NCBI GenBank assembly: GCA_001442925.1
Contig: LDXX01000003.1
Coordinates: 278,559 to 342,558 of the forward strand
Length of the DNA: 64,000 nt
Source: Candidatus Kryptonium thompsonii
Lineage (GTDB): Bacteria; Bacteroidota; Ignavibacteria; Kryptoniales; Kryptoniaceae
Reading direction: 5' to 3'
The notes under the pieces are model-generated. The model searched no databases. It was given only the letters and a program-made list of their open reading frames with translations, and had not been told where the DNA came from. Positions 26,739-36,581 of this stretch are shown in pieces. Positions within the stretch are counted from its first letter, which is position 1, and each line of letters opens with the position of its first letter. Position numbers and translations under genes: made by a program.

Positions 26739-28025
26739 ATGCGAAGAAAGGAATTTTTAAAATCAATGGCATTTTTAACATTTGGAGCACTTTTCCCAAA
26801 TTCAAAAAAGTTAGATTACATAAGCATTGAGAATTTTAAAGAAAAAATTTCAAGTTTTAATTCAAGTGATCCCAAGTTTTGGAAGTTAATTCGTGATCAA
26901 TTCCCAATTCCGAAAGATTTTACCTACCTTAACACAGGTGGTCTTGGCTCATCTCCCTTCGTTGTAGCTCATAAAGTGAAAGAGGAAACGGATATCCTTG
27001 ACAAATATCCGACGCCAAATCATGATCTTGAAAAGTGGTGGAAGGTTAAGGAAAAATGTGCGGATATCTTCGGTTGCGATAAGGAGGAAATTGCTCTTGT
27101 AAGCTGTGCTACCGAGGGAATTAACATTGTTGTAAATGGTTTGCCTTTGAAGAAAGGCGATGAAGTTATCTTGACGACACATGAACACGCAGCGGGAAAT
27201 ATACCTTTGTTGAACCGAGCTAAAAGAGATGGGATTGTTTTAAAAACCTTTGAACCTGACGCAAAAAATTGGGTTGGAAATCTTGAAAGGCTTGAAAAGT
27301 TAATAACTAAAAGAACAAGGCTTATTTTCGTAAGCCATATAACCTGTACCACGGGACAGCGTCTCCCTGAGAGAGAGATTTGTAAGCTTGCGAAAGATAA
27401 AGGATTATGGGTTTTCCTTGACGGGGCTCAGGTTCCCGGGATGATGCCTGTGGATGTTCGTGAATATGGTTGCGATTTTTATACGACAAGCGGACATAAA
27501 TGGCTTCTTGGTCCAAAGAGAACGGGAATTCTTTATGTTAAGAAGGAAAATCTCGAACTCGTTCAACCTCTTACAGTTGGGGGGTATTCCGATGCTGGAT
27601 ATAGCGTGGAGAAAAATGAGTTGAAATTTCAGCCTTCTGCGCAGAGATTTGAATACGGGACACAAAACCCAGCTCTGTTTTTTGGACTTGAAACAGCTAT
27701 TGATTTTTTAAATGCCATTGGAATTGATAAGGTATGGGAGCACGATAGAGCTCTTGCCGAGGCTTTTTATCAAGAGCTTATTAAGATTGCAAATGTTGAA
27801 GTTTTATCTCCAGAGGAGGAGAACTTTAGAACCGCAATGATAACATTCAGAATGAAAAATATAACCTATGACAAAATTGTTTCATATTTAATGGAAAAAA
27901 GAATAAGGGTTAGACCAGTTACTGAGGGAAATTTAATGGCTGTCAGGGTTTCCTTCCATGTTTATAACAATGAAATGGATGTTGCGAAAATTTTAAGTGA
28001 GATTAAAAATCTTGCTCAGTCATGA
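26739..28025 (+). CDS. Class V aminotransferase-fold PLP enzyme, likely Tat-exported
   Basis: The 428-residue PLP enzyme resembles isopenicillin-N epimerase/cysteine desulfurase-type proteins. The PLP lysine lies in TTSGHKWLLGPKRTG, with HEHAAGN, FVSHITCTTGQRLP and FLDGAQVPGMMPVDV lining the cofactor. It opens with MRRKEFLKSMAFLTFGALF, a twin-arginine-like export signal (RKEFLK), so it may act in the periplasm after folding with PLP. Reaction and substrate are unknown. It ends directly against the GT39 start with no gap. Confidence 0.85.
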   Translation: MRRKEFLKSMAFLTFGALFPNSKKLDYISIENFKEKISSFNSSDPKFWKLIRDQFPIPKDFTYLNTGGLGSSPFVVAHKVKEETDILDKYPTPNHDLEKWWKVKEKCADIFGCDKEEIALVSCATEGINIVVNGLPLKKGDEVILTTHEHAAGNIPLLNRAKRDGIVLKTFEPDAKNWVGNLERLEKLITKRTRLIFVSHITCTTGQRLPEREICKLAKDKGLWVFLDGAQVPGMMPVDVREYGCDFYTTSGHKWLLGPKRTGILYVKKENLELVQPLTVGGYSDAGYSVEKNELKFQPSAQRFEYGTQNPALFFGLETAIDFLNAIGIDKVWEHDRALAEAFYQELIKIANVEVLSPEEENFRTAMITFRMKNITYDKIVSYLMEKRIRVRPVTEGNLMAVRVSFHVYNNEMDVAKILSEIKNLAQS

Positions 28026-29471
28026 ATGAGATCAAATGTTTTTATCTTTATTCTTGCGTTGAGTTTATTTTTAAGGATTTTTTTGCTTGATTTTGAAAGT
28101 TTGTGGCTTGATGAAGGTTCCTCAATTAAGTTTGCGAAGTTGAGCATACCTGAATTGATCAAGGCGTCCCAAGCCGATGGAAATCCACCACTTTATTATC
28201 TCATCTTACATTTTTGGATAAAAATTTTTGGCGATTCTGAATTCTCGTTTCGTTTCCCATCGGTTATATTTGGTGTGCTCATTGTGATAGCTGTATACCA
28301 ATTTTGTCTCGAGTTCTGGAGCAGGGAAGTAGCCATCTTTTCCTCGTTTATGACGGGAATTTCGGTCTTTCAAATTTTTTATTCGCAGGAAGCAAGGATG
28401 TATGCTTTGCTTTGTTTGCTCTCTCTTGTCTCGTTTTTTTATTTTGTCAAGATCTTAAAGCAAGGTAAATTCAAACACTATGTTTTTTACACTTTTACAA
28501 ATATTCTTTTGCTTTACACGCATCTTTACGCTTTCTTTACAATCTTTGCTCAACTTATTTTCGTGGCATTTCAAGAGGGAAAGAAGTTAAAGGTTTTTCT
28601 TCTCTCCTTGTTTATTTCTTTCCTGTTCTTTATACCGAGATTTTTAATTGTGTTAAAGCAAGCCAATGAAATTTTGATTTCAGGCGAATTTTGGTTGCCG
28701 AGACCTGATTTTATTGATTTTTTGAAAACCCTGATTCAATTTGCTGGGGCAACATATCCAATGCCAAGGGATGAGTTTGGAAATGTGATTTTGGGTAGGT
28801 TTATAATTGAGTATTCAAATTCCGCTATTTTACTCTTTATTATGCTTGCAATGATCGTGTTCTCAATTTTTAATTTTAAAGAGTTTAGCCATGAGAAGAG
28901 AAAAATTTATTTAATTTTTTGGTTATGGTTCATTATCCCAATTTTAGTCCCGTTTGCGTTGTCCCAATTTTTGACTCCTTTTTACTTTACGAGATATGCA
29001 ATTGCTTCATCTATTGCGTTTTATTGTCTCGCTTCAATTGGATTTGAAAATTATAACGGTAGATTTAGAAAATACATTGTGTATATCTTTTTGCTTCTCT
29101 CTGTTGTAAATCTCGGATGGTACTATGGCAAAACAAATAAGGAAGAATGGAGGGAGGCAGTTAAATTTGTTGAGGAGAGAGCAAGGGGTGGGGATTTGAT
29201 CATAGCGAACAAATATGTTTTTTACTACTATTCAAAAAAAGATGATGTTGTGAAAATTAAGCTTCCTGATGTTTCGGAGCAAAATAAAAATGTGTTAATC
29301 GACGAATTGAATAGTTTATCGCAAAAATATAAAAGGATTTGGTTTGTTTCTTCACATCAACCTAAGCTTGAAGATATAGTGGTTAAGGTTTTAAGTAATT
29401 CAATGTCGCTTGCCATGAAGAAAAAGTTTCTTGGGATAGAGATTTTCCTTTTTGAGGAAATAAAAAGGTAA
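28026..29471 (+). CDS. Glycosyltransferase family 39 membrane protein
   Basis: The 481-residue protein has about ten membrane segments. The first periplasmic loop contains FESLWLDEGSS with the acidic residues expected in GT39/GT83 (ArnT-, Pmt-like) enzymes, followed by GNPPLYYLILHFWIKIFG. SQEARMYALLCLLS is a second family motif. It should use a polyprenyl-linked sugar to glycosylate lipid or protein at the periplasmic side. A soluble tail of ~120 residues follows. Specific acceptor unknown. Confidence 0.85.
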   Translation: MRSNVFIFILALSLFLRIFLLDFESLWLDEGSSIKFAKLSIPELIKASQADGNPPLYYLILHFWIKIFGDSEFSFRFPSVIFGVLIVIAVYQFCLEFWSREVAIFSSFMTGISVFQIFYSQEARMYALLCLLSLVSFFYFVKILKQGKFKHYVFYTFTNILLLYTHLYAFFTIFAQLIFVAFQEGKKLKVFLLSLFISFLFFIPRFLIVLKQANEILISGEFWLPRPDFIDFLKTLIQFAGATYPMPRDEFGNVILGRFIIEYSNSAILLFIMLAMIVFSIFNFKEFSHEKRKIYLIFWLWFIIPILVPFALSQFLTPFYFTRYAIASSIAFYCLASIGFENYNGRFRKYIVYIFLLLSVVNLGWYYGKTNKEEWREAVKFVEERARGGDLIIANKYVFYYYSKKDDVVKIKLPDVSEQNKNVLIDELNSLSQKYKRIWFVSSHQPKLEDIVVKVLSNSMSLAMKKKFLGIEIFLFEEIKR

Positions 29472-29474
29472 ACT

Positions 29475-30797
29475 TCATCTGTCAAGAATTTTATCTTCAA
29501 GTCGCATGTAGCCTCGGATCAAATGGCTTATTCCAAATCTAATTGGTTCAGGTGGCCAGGGGATCGTTTTGCGGTTTACGAAAAATATCTCAGTCAATTC
29601 AGATTTTCGTTCGAGAAGCAATTCGGCAAGCAATTTCCCATTTAGGATTGTGAGTGATACACCATGTCCGACACAACCGAGGCTGTAATAAGCTCTATCG
29701 TCTCCAATTTTTCCAATTGCTGGTGCCATATCAATCGGAACAGAAACGGGTCCACCCCATTGGTGTGTAAATTTTACATCTTTTAAAACGGGGAAAACTT
29801 TCTTTACATAATCTTTTAGCTCATTGAAAATTCTTTCATTTTCATCGTAATTCATTTTTCTCCCAAAGCCAACGCTAACATCACCGCCTCCCATGAGTAA
29901 TCTGTTATCTTTCGTTAATCTATAGTAATGAACCAGATTTCGTGCGTCTTCGATCCCTTGTCTATTTTTCCAACCAACTTCGTTAAAAAATTCTTCACCA
30001 AGTGGTTCTGTTAAAACGATATAGGTGAAAGCTGGAACTTGTTTTCTTCTTAATTGAGGAAAAAGATGAGAGAATGCGTTTGTAGCAAATAAAATCTTTT
30101 CAGCTGTTAAAATTCCGTTGTTTGTTTTTATGGTGAAATGAGTTTTATGGCGATTTACTTCATTTACAGGGGAATATTCGAAAATCTTTACGCCAAGGTC
30201 GAGATTTAATTTTCTTATTCCCCACGCAAGTTTTGCTGGATTAAGCAAAACGCATCTTAGCTCCCACCAAGCTCCGAGATAGAGGGGACTGTTGACTTCC
30301 TTTCTAACTTGTTCTTGTGAAATCCACTCTATTCCTTCAATCCCAAGGGAGCGCATAAGGTTTATTTCGTGCTGAATTCTTTTCACATATGCCTTTGATG
30401 TTGCGACCCTTAAAAATCCAGGTCTTTCATAGTCGCAGTCAATTTTATTTGATGTTATAAACTCTGAAAGATAATCAACCGCTGTTTCCATATAGTGATG
30501 TGCTTGAACTGCTTTTTCTTTGCCAAATCTTATCGCGGTTAAACTGAAAGTTAAGCCGAAAAGTGTCATCCCGAAGCCCGCGTTTCTTCCGCTCGCACCA
30601 TAACCACAGATCTGGTTTTCAACTATTGCGACATCAATTGAGGGATCAATTTTTTTAATGTGATATGCTGTTGAAAGCCCTGTGAAACCACCGCCGATTA
30701 TCGCTATGTCAGTTTTTACATCTCCTTTTAGTTCAGGTTGTGGTTCAAATTCGCCGGCTGTTTCAAGCCAAAAACTTTTTCTTCTGAAGTTTTCCAT
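29475..30797 (-). CDS. FAD-dependent oxidoreductase (DAO/glycine oxidase family)
   Basis: The 440-residue protein starts with an FAD-binding Rossmann motif (IAIIGGGFTGLSTAYHI) and has the DAO family's GYGASGRNAGFG flavin segment and C-terminal YYSLGCVGHGVSLT. Relatives oxidise small amines or amino acids, such as gamma-glutamyl-putrescine or sarcosine-type substrates. Substrate is not deducible. It is transcribed last in a reverse-strand run with the beta-CASP nuclease 13 bases upstream. Confidence 0.87.
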   Translation of the reverse strand: MENFRRKSFWLETAGEFEPQPELKGDVKTDIAIIGGGFTGLSTAYHIKKIDPSIDVAIVENQICGYGASGRNAGFGMTLFGLTFSLTAIRFGKEKAVQAHHYMETAVDYLSEFITSNKIDCDYERPGFLRVATSKAYVKRIQHEINLMRSLGIEGIEWISQEQVRKEVNSPLYLGAWWELRCVLLNPAKLAWGIRKLNLDLGVKIFEYSPVNEVNRHKTHFTIKTNNGILTAEKILFATNAFSHLFPQLRRKQVPAFTYIVLTEPLGEEFFNEVGWKNRQGIEDARNLVHYYRLTKDNRLLMGGGDVSVGFGRKMNYDENERIFNELKDYVKKVFPVLKDVKFTHQWGGPVSVPIDMAPAIGKIGDDRAYYSLGCVGHGVSLTILNGKLLAELLLERKSELTEIFFVNRKTIPWPPEPIRFGISHLIRGYMRLEDKILDR

Positions 30798-30810
30798 TTT
30801 TTCAGCATTT

Positions 30811-32205
30811 TTAAATTTCGAATGTTTCCCCTCTTTGAGGAATAATTACATTTTCAAACCCAATTTCTTTGAGAGCATCAGCAAGTTTAATCGATTGCTC
30901 CTCTTCACCGTGAACAACAAAAATTCCTTTTACATGTTTTCTATCAATATGGCTTATATAACCGATTAGTTCATTTCTATCTGCATGAGCGCTTAAGGCA
31001 TCCATTGAGATAACTTCAGCGTTAACCGTGTATTCATCTCCAAAAATTTTAACTTTTTTAACCCCATCTTTTAGTTTCCTTCCAAGTGTATTTTCAGCCA
31101 TATATCCGACGATTAAAATTATGTTTCGGGGGTTTTCAATATTGTTCGCAAGGTGATGAAGAATTCTGCCGGTTTCACACATACCTGAGGCGGAAATGAT
31201 TATACATGGTTTTTCATATTTGTTTAACTTTTTAGATTCCTCAACTTCAGTTATGTAATGAAGCATTGAAAAATTGAATGGATCTTTACCGTTTAAAAGA
31301 AATTTTCTCATTTCGTCATCGAAACATTCCGGGTGAAGCCGATAAATTTCTGTGGCGTTGACAGCAAGAGGGCTATCAATAAAGATTGGAATTTTAGGTA
31401 TTTTATTGGCGCCAACAAGTTTATGAAGTATGTAAATCAACACTTGGGTTCTGTCAACGCTAAATGCAGGGATTATGATTTTGCCATTTCGATCGTAAGA
31501 TTTTATCACGATTTCAGCAATTTTTTGTTCAACGGATTCGATCTCCTCGTGGATTGTCCCACCGTATGTGCTTTCCGTTATCAGAAAATCGACATTTCCA
31601 ATTAATTCGGGGTTTTTTAAAATTGGTCTGTAAGGTCTTCCGAGATCTCCGGTGAATGCGAGGCGAATTTTTGTCCCATTTTCTTTTATGTTAAGAACAG
31701 TTATAGCTGATCCCAAAAGATGACCTGCATCATAAAAAATTAAATTAATCCCGGTGGCTATTTCAATTTCTTTTCTATATGGAAGTCCAACAAAATGTTC
31801 GAGGGCGCGAACTGCATCACTGGCTGTGTATAAAGGCTCGATTAAAGGCTCACCTTTTTTCTTTAATTTTTTATTCAGATATTCTGCGTCTTTTTCGTGT
31901 ATATGTCCGCTATCAATTAGCATTATGCTTGCTAAGTCGCGGGTGGCGGAAGTTGAAAAGATTTTTCCAGAAAATCCCTTTTTAACAATCTGAGGTATGT
32001 TCCCGCTATGGTCGATATGTGCATGGGATAAAATTATAAAATCAATTTCTTTCGGATCAAAAGGGAAATTTTCATTTATTTCTCTAGCTTTGGCTCTTCT
32101 ACCTTGATAAAGGCCACAATCAAGCAAAAACTTTACCCCATTGGCATGGATGAGATGCATTGAACCCGTTACGGTTCTTACTGCACCAATGAATTGAATT
32201 TCCAT
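30811..32205 (-). CDS. Metallo-beta-lactamase/beta-CASP RNA-processing nuclease
   Basis: The 464-residue protein has the MBL zinc site SHAHIDHSGNIP, then a DAGHLLGSA motif, TFTGDLG-type aspartate (AFTGDLGRP), a beta-CASP insert, and the C-terminal RMMBL segment with SAHADRNEL and VVHGEEEQS. This order matches CPSF73-like/YsxH-type bacterial nucleases that cut or trim RNA. It sits in an unrelated reverse run with T9SS-related genes, separated from DUF4835 by two bases. Confidence 0.92.
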   Translation of the reverse strand: MEIQFIGAVRTVTGSMHLIHANGVKFLLDCGLYQGRRAKAREINENFPFDPKEIDFIILSHAHIDHSGNIPQIVKKGFSGKIFSTSATRDLASIMLIDSGHIHEKDAEYLNKKLKKKGEPLIEPLYTASDAVRALEHFVGLPYRKEIEIATGINLIFYDAGHLLGSAITVLNIKENGTKIRLAFTGDLGRPYRPILKNPELIGNVDFLITESTYGGTIHEEIESVEQKIAEIVIKSYDRNGKIIIPAFSVDRTQVLIYILHKLVGANKIPKIPIFIDSPLAVNATEIYRLHPECFDDEMRKFLLNGKDPFNFSMLHYITEVEESKKLNKYEKPCIIISASGMCETGRILHHLANNIENPRNIILIVGYMAENTLGRKLKDGVKKVKIFGDEYTVNAEVISMDALSAHADRNELIGYISHIDRKHVKGIFVVHGEEEQSIKLADALKEIGFENVIIPQRGETFEI

Positions 32206-32207
32206 CT

Positions 32208-33101
32208 TTAGTCTTTCATGTATTCCAGATAGGTTGATTGATGGGATGGATCAGCAAGGACTAATTTTTTAAAAATCGCTTCTTTATTTTTTGCATGTTT
32301 TAAGATTTCGGCAAGTTCCATATACTTAGCATCGAAGAAAAGTTTTACAAGCGTAGATGTCGGATTTTCACTCTTTATTTTTATCAAAACGTCAAGCGCT
32401 GAATCAATTGTTGCGATGGCATCTTCAGGTTGTTTTTGAAACAGGTCAAGTCCATTGTAGTGATAATCGTACATCATTTTTCTAAAACTAGCGTATTTTG
32501 AGTTGAGTAGTTCATCTATCAAATTAAATCTACTGTAACCCGAAGTAACTTTTTGCCATCCCCTTGAATATCTTGAAGATTGAGCATTTGTACAAATTCT
32601 GAAGGCTTTTTCAAAGAATTCAGTTCCACCAAACGGTTCATATGTATCAAAATCATAACCAATGACGATATACATGTAAAAGTCAATCAAACTTAACAGC
32701 GGGTCGAAGCGAAATTCGTCGTGATATAACGGTGCATTTTTATCGTAGAAGAACTCAACTTTATCATCGAAGATTCTCAAAACAGCTGTGCTTTTATCTG
32801 AATTATAAATTTTTCTTTGTGAACCAATAAAAATTTGAGCTTGGTAATTATTTCCACTTGCGGATGTGAAAAAAATATTTAAGGTGCATTGAATTTTTTC
32901 ATCACCGAGATCAACATTCGTCCATTTGTAAGTGTTAATGTAGCGTTGAATTTTTTCGGCGAAGTCGGATAAATCGGATTTGTTTTGTGGTGGGAGTTGT
33001 TCAAAATTAACCGTAACTTTACATTCAATTTCCTGTGCAAGTAAACTCTGGATAGAAAGAAAAGATAAAAGGAGAAAAAGAGGGAAAAATTTTATCATCA
33101 T
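32208..33101 (-). CDS. DUF4835 (PorD-like, type IX secretion-associated) protein
   Basis: The 297-residue protein starts with a signal peptide ending LLAQ and then follows the DUF4835/PorD pattern: VTVNFEQLPPQNKSDL, a WTNVDLGDEKIQC strand, FIGSQRKIYNSD, and the helical SRYSRGWQKV-SRFNLIDELLNSKYASFRKMMYDYHYNGLD region. In Bacteroidota PorD is linked to type IX secretion. Its start overlaps the TPR gene's stop (ATGA), and a T9SS-type C-terminal tail occurs at 63882-64000, so the organism probably has this system. Its exact role is not settled. Confidence 0.85.
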   Translation of the reverse strand: MMIKFFPLFLLLSFLSIQSLLAQEIECKVTVNFEQLPPQNKSDLSDFAEKIQRYINTYKWTNVDLGDEKIQCTLNIFFTSASGNNYQAQIFIGSQRKIYNSDKSTAVLRIFDDKVEFFYDKNAPLYHDEFRFDPLLSLIDFYMYIVIGYDFDTYEPFGGTEFFEKAFRICTNAQSSRYSRGWQKVTSGYSRFNLIDELLNSKYASFRKMMYDYHYNGLDLFQKQPEDAIATIDSALDVLIKIKSENPTSTLVKLFFDAKYMELAEILKHAKNKEAIFKKLVLADPSHQSTYLEYMKD

Positions 33102-33877
33102 GGGGCTTTATCTTTTATCTTTTCCAAAAGTTCTTTCGCTTCCGCTCTAAATTGGGGGTCATCTTCATCTTCTGTTGGAAGTTCTGCAATTTTCGCAAGG
33201 TGTTCTTTTGCTTTTTTGTAATTTTTAACTTCGATATAAGCCTTTGCTGCATCGAGGCGATACATTATGAATGTTGGTCTTAAGCTTATTGCCTTTTCAA
33301 AATTTTTTATCGCATCATCGTAATTTGCCCAGCCAAGTCCCAAGGGAGCGCGGAACAATTTTGGTTTTTCGCACAACTTTGCATGTGTTCTTCCAAGAAC
33401 ATAATAAGCAACGCTATTGTTCGGGTCAAGCTGAATTGCCTTTTCGCAATCTTCTTTTACCTTTTTTACAAGGTCAATCGATTCCCACACACCTTTGAAG
33501 AGAGCAATTCTACCAAGTGCGATCGCCCTTCGTGTATAACCCATTGAACCATTTGGATTTACTTGGATTGCAAGTTCAGCGTATTCTCTCGCCTTTTCAT
33601 ACATCTCAAGTTGTTTTTGTTTCTCTTCTTTTGTTCTTGTAGGGAGGTGTTCGCCGATATCAACATAAACTTTACTTAGTTTCCAAAGGACATTGTAATC
33701 TCGCGGATTAATTTTATATGCCTCAAGGTATTTTTCCAACGCTTTGTAGTTATCAAACTTTTTCTCAGAGTATTCGTCACCCTCAGCGATGAGTTGGTTG
33801 AACTTTTCGTTTGATTGTGCAATTGCAAGCTTAGATAAAATTGCCAAAGCGATGAGAAAGGAGAAAAAGTGTTTCAT
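33098..33877 (-). CDS. Periplasmic TPR-repeat protein
   Basis: The 259-residue protein has a signal peptide (FFSFLIALAILSKLAIAQ) and four to five tetratricopeptide repeats (for example YLEAYKINPRDYNVLWKLSKVY, AIQLDPNNSVAYYVLG, AISLRPTFIMYRLDAAKAYI). AGGAGG stands six bases before the ATG. TPR proteins act as binding scaffolds; coupling to DUF4835 by a 4-base overlap suggests a shared job at the cell envelope, perhaps in type IX secretion. Confidence 0.85.
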   Translation of the reverse strand: MKHFFSFLIALAILSKLAIAQSNEKFNQLIAEGDEYSEKKFDNYKALEKYLEAYKINPRDYNVLWKLSKVYVDIGEHLPTRTKEEKQKQLEMYEKAREYAELAIQVNPNGSMGYTRRAIALGRIALFKGVWESIDLVKKVKEDCEKAIQLDPNNSVAYYVLGRTHAKLCEKPKLFRAPLGLGWANYDDAIKNFEKAISLRPTFIMYRLDAAKAYIEVKNYKKAKEHLAKIAELPTEDEDDPQFRAEAKELLEKIKDKAP

Positions 33878-33907
33878 TTTGCGCCTCCTAATTTATTTTT
33901 GCAGTTG

Positions 33908-34543
33908 TTAATCGCCCATCTTCAATCTTCTGATTTCATCACGAATTTTCGCAGCTTTCTCGTACTCTTCTTTTTTAATTGCCTCTTCAAGCTGTCTTTG
34001 AAGTTCAGCTATTCTCTCCTCTTTTGAAGTTGGCTTTGGAGTTCGTTTCGGAGTTGGGGGTTGGGAAATATCTTCACTCGGCGCAAGTGGGTTTTCTTCT
34101 TCCTCTTCTGCTTCTTCTTCAATTTGTGATTCCTCCTCTGGAGCAAAACTTGCTTCCTCCATAACCTCGTCATTTACATAAATTGGAACCCCGCATCTCA
34201 AAGCAATTGCGATTGCATCGCTTGGCCTTGAATCGATTTCATAAGTCATTCCATTTAATTCAAGATAAATCTTTGCGTAAAATGTCCCATCTCTTAAATC
34301 TGTGACAACAACTTCAAGGATATTAACCCCAAGCCCATCAAGTATATTTTTTATCAAATCATGCGTTAAAGGGCGTGGTGGTTTTATCCCCTCCATCTCG
34401 AGGGCAATCGCCTGTGCTTCAAAGGAACCTATAATTATCGGCAAGCGTCTATCACCCCCAACTTCTTTTAGGATCAAAGCGTAAGAACTTGGTCCCGTAG
34501 GCGTTGCAGATAAACCAACTATGTCTACCTGAATCTTTTTCAC
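33908..34543 (-). CDS. DUF151 bifunctional nuclease-type protein with UVR motif
   Basis: The 211-residue protein has the DUF151 domain (residues 1-130; YALILKEVGGDRRLPIIIGSFEAQAIALEMEG, then SRPSDAIAIALRCGVPIYV), an acidic linker (QIEEEAEEEEENPLAP) and a C-terminal UVR coiled coil (LEEAIKKEEYEKAAKIRDEIR). Plant members are reported to have RNase/DNase activity; bacterial roles are unclear. The UVR motif suggests contact with a partner. The start is GTG, with AAGGAGG about ten bases before it. Confidence 0.9.
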   Translation of the reverse strand: MKKIQVDIVGLSATPTGPSSYALILKEVGGDRRLPIIIGSFEAQAIALEMEGIKPPRPLTHDLIKNILDGLGVNILEVVVTDLRDGTFYAKIYLELNGMTYEIDSRPSDAIAIALRCGVPIYVNDEVMEEASFAPEEESQIEEEAEEEEENPLAPSEDISQPPTPKRTPKPTSKEERIAELQRQLEEAIKKEEYEKAAKIRDEIRRLKMGD

Positions 34544-34577
34544 CTTAAATCAGTCCTCCTTGTTTTTAAAGTTTAAT

Positions 34578-35564
34578 TTACTTCCCAAGAACTTTCTTCA
34601 GTTCCGCGGTAAGAGCTGGAACGACCTCAAATAGGTCACCCGCTATTCCATAATCCGCAACCTGAAATATCGGTGCATCTTTATCTTTATTTATCGCGAC
34701 AATCACCTTTGATGATGACATTCCTGCTAGATGTTGAATTGCTCCGGAGATTCCAATTGCAATGTAAAGTTTTGGTGAAACTGTTTTTCCAGTTTGACCC
34801 ACTTGTTCGTCATGGGGACGCCATCCTGCATCGACAACTGCTCTTGAAGCACCAACAGCAGCACCTAGGACTTCAGCAAGTTCTTCAATAAGTTTAAAGT
34901 TCTCAGGTGCTTTCAAACCCCTTCCACCTGATACAACTATATCTGCTTCTGTCACATCAAGTTTCCCTTTTGTAGATTCGACTTTTTCAAAAGCAACAAC
35001 TTTGAAATCATCATCAGTTAAATTTACATTAAATTTTTCCACTTGAGCTAACTTTCCGTCACTTTCCCCAGCAGGGAAGACGTTGGGTCGCAGTGTGTAA
35101 ATTTTTTTAGTGGAGTTAATTTTTACCTTTATGAAAGCTTTTCCTGCGTAAACAGGTCTGGTTGCAATCACTTCGCCATTTTCAACTTTTAAATCTGTGC
35201 AATCCACTGCAAATCCAGCGTCGATCTTTCCGGCGACCCTTGGTGCTAATTCTTTACCCATTGCAGTCGCAGACATAAAAAGATATTCAATGTCGAGTTC
35301 TTTCATTACCTCAGATATTACTTTCGCGTAGGCAGTTAAGGAATATTGACCAAGTCTTTGATCCTGTACAATAAAAACCTTTTCAGCTCCATAATTGCCG
35401 AGCTCAGGTGCTATTTTCTCAGTGTTTTCGTCCCCAATGACAAGTGTATAAAATTCAGCTGATAGTTCATCAGCAATTTTTCTACCTGTTCTTACAGCTT
35501 CAAACGCGGACTTTTTAAATTTCCCTTCCCTTTGTTCGGCGAAAGTTAAAACTTTCATTGCCAT
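34578..35564 (-). CDS. etfA: Electron transfer flavoprotein alpha subunit
   Basis: The 328-residue subunit binds FAD; the C-terminal half reads [31 protein letters not shown] and then [12 protein letters not shown], the classical signature. With EtfB it moves electrons from acyl-CoA or other dehydrogenases to the quinone pool. AGAAGG precedes the ATG by five bases. It lies 62 bases behind etfB. No Etf:quinone oxidoreductase gene is next to it. Confidence 0.96.
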   Translation of the reverse strand: MAMKVLTFAEQREGKFKKSAFEAVRTGRKIADELSAEFYTLVIGDENTEKIAPELGNYGAEKVFIVQDQRLGQYSLTAYAKVISEVMKELDIEYLFMSATAMGKELAPRVAGKIDAGFAVDCTDLKVENGEVIATRPVYAGKAFIKVKINSTKKIYTLRPNVFPAGESDGKLAQVEKFNVNLTDDDFKVVAFEKVESTKGKLDVTEADIVVSGGRGLKAPENFKLIEELAEVLGAAVGASRAVVDAGWRPHDEQVGQTGKTVSPKLYIAIGISGAIQHLAGMSSSKVIVAINKDKDAPIFQVADYGIAGDLFEVVPALTAELKKVLGK

Positions 35565-35626
35565 TTTTTCCTTCTTGAATTTGTTTTAAGATAATTATTC
35601 CATAAGTATTTTGCAACTTAAAAATT

Positions 35627-36376
35627 TTAAATTACTTTCGCCTCTTCTCTTAACAGGCGAACAAGTTCGGGAACCGCACTTGCATCTGTGCCCAGAATTC
35701 TTCCTGGCTTTTTCGGTGGTGGGAGCAACATTTCGATGACTTCAGTCTTGTTTTCAAACTTTGGTGCTTCTCTTTCTTCAACAGGCTTGCTCTTTGCTGC
35801 CATTATTCCTTTAAGTGATGGATATCTTGGTTCATTTAAACCTCTTTGTGCTCCAATTATTATCGGAAGTTTTCCTCTAACTTTCTCTCTCCCGCCTTCA
35901 ATCTCCCGCTCTGCTATGACAGTTCCATCTTCATTAATTTCAAGTTTAACAACAACAGTAATTGAAGGTATTCCGAGAAGTTCTCCAACTAAACTTGGCA
36001 TCGCTTGATCATCGTAATCAATCGATTGCTTGCCAAAGAATGTTATATCTGGTGAAATTTCTTTTAAAACTTCAGCAAGTGCTTTTGCGATTGAAAAAGT
36101 ATCACGCTGTGAATCATCTTTAAGCAAAATTCCTTTGTCAGCCCCCATTGCAAGCGCTTTTCTTATTACCTCAACATTTTCGCTCCCGCCAAGTGAGATG
36201 ACGATAACTTCGCCACCAAACTTTTCCTTTACTCTTAATGCTTCTTCGACTGCGAATTCATCATAAGGATTTAAAATGTAATTTACCCCCGTTTTGTCAA
36301 TTGTTTTACCATCTGCTCCAATTTTTACTTTTGTTTCAGTGTCTGGAACCCGATTTACGCAAACAGCAACTTTCAT
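35627..36376 (-). CDS. etfB: Electron transfer flavoprotein beta subunit
   Basis: The 249-residue subunit has the AMP-binding pattern VNRVPDTETKV at the N-terminus, LNPYDEFAVEEALRVKEK, AMGADKGILL, and FFGKQSIDYDDQAMPSLVGELLG. It forms the Etf heterodimer with the following etfA. A perfect dyad at 36501-36516 lies about 125 bases before the start and could be its operator. Confidence 0.96.
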   Translation of the reverse strand: MKVAVCVNRVPDTETKVKIGADGKTIDKTGVNYILNPYDEFAVEEALRVKEKFGGEVIVISLGGSENVEVIRKALAMGADKGILLKDDSQRDTFSIAKALAEVLKEISPDITFFGKQSIDYDDQAMPSLVGELLGIPSITVVVKLEINEDGTVIAEREIEGGREKVRGKLPIIIGAQRGLNEPRYPSLKGIMAAKSKPVEEREAPKFENKTEVIEMLLPPPKKPGRILGTDASAVPELVRLLREEAKVI

Positions 36377-36500
36377 GGGTGAGTTCTTTTTTGTTTTGAA
36401 TTAAGGTTGTTTTTCTTTTTTAAGGAACTTTTTAAACACACTTAAAAAATAGTTATTTTCCTCAAATGTTCCAACTTAATTTGAGTGTAAGATATCCCCT

Positions 36501-36516
36501 GTGTTAAAATTAACAC
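36501..36516. promoter_or_regulatory. Perfect dyad GTGTTAA-AA-TTAACAC upstream of etfBA
   Basis: Seven-base arms with a two-base centre form a perfect inverted repeat between etfB and the small membrane gene. No T-run follows on either strand, so an operator is likelier than a terminator. The regulator is unknown. Confidence 0.35.
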
Positions 36517-36581
36517 TTTTCGATGAGCAAATTTTGTCAAGTGAGAAGAGAGCGGTCAACTAAACAGCAATTTTAAAACTC

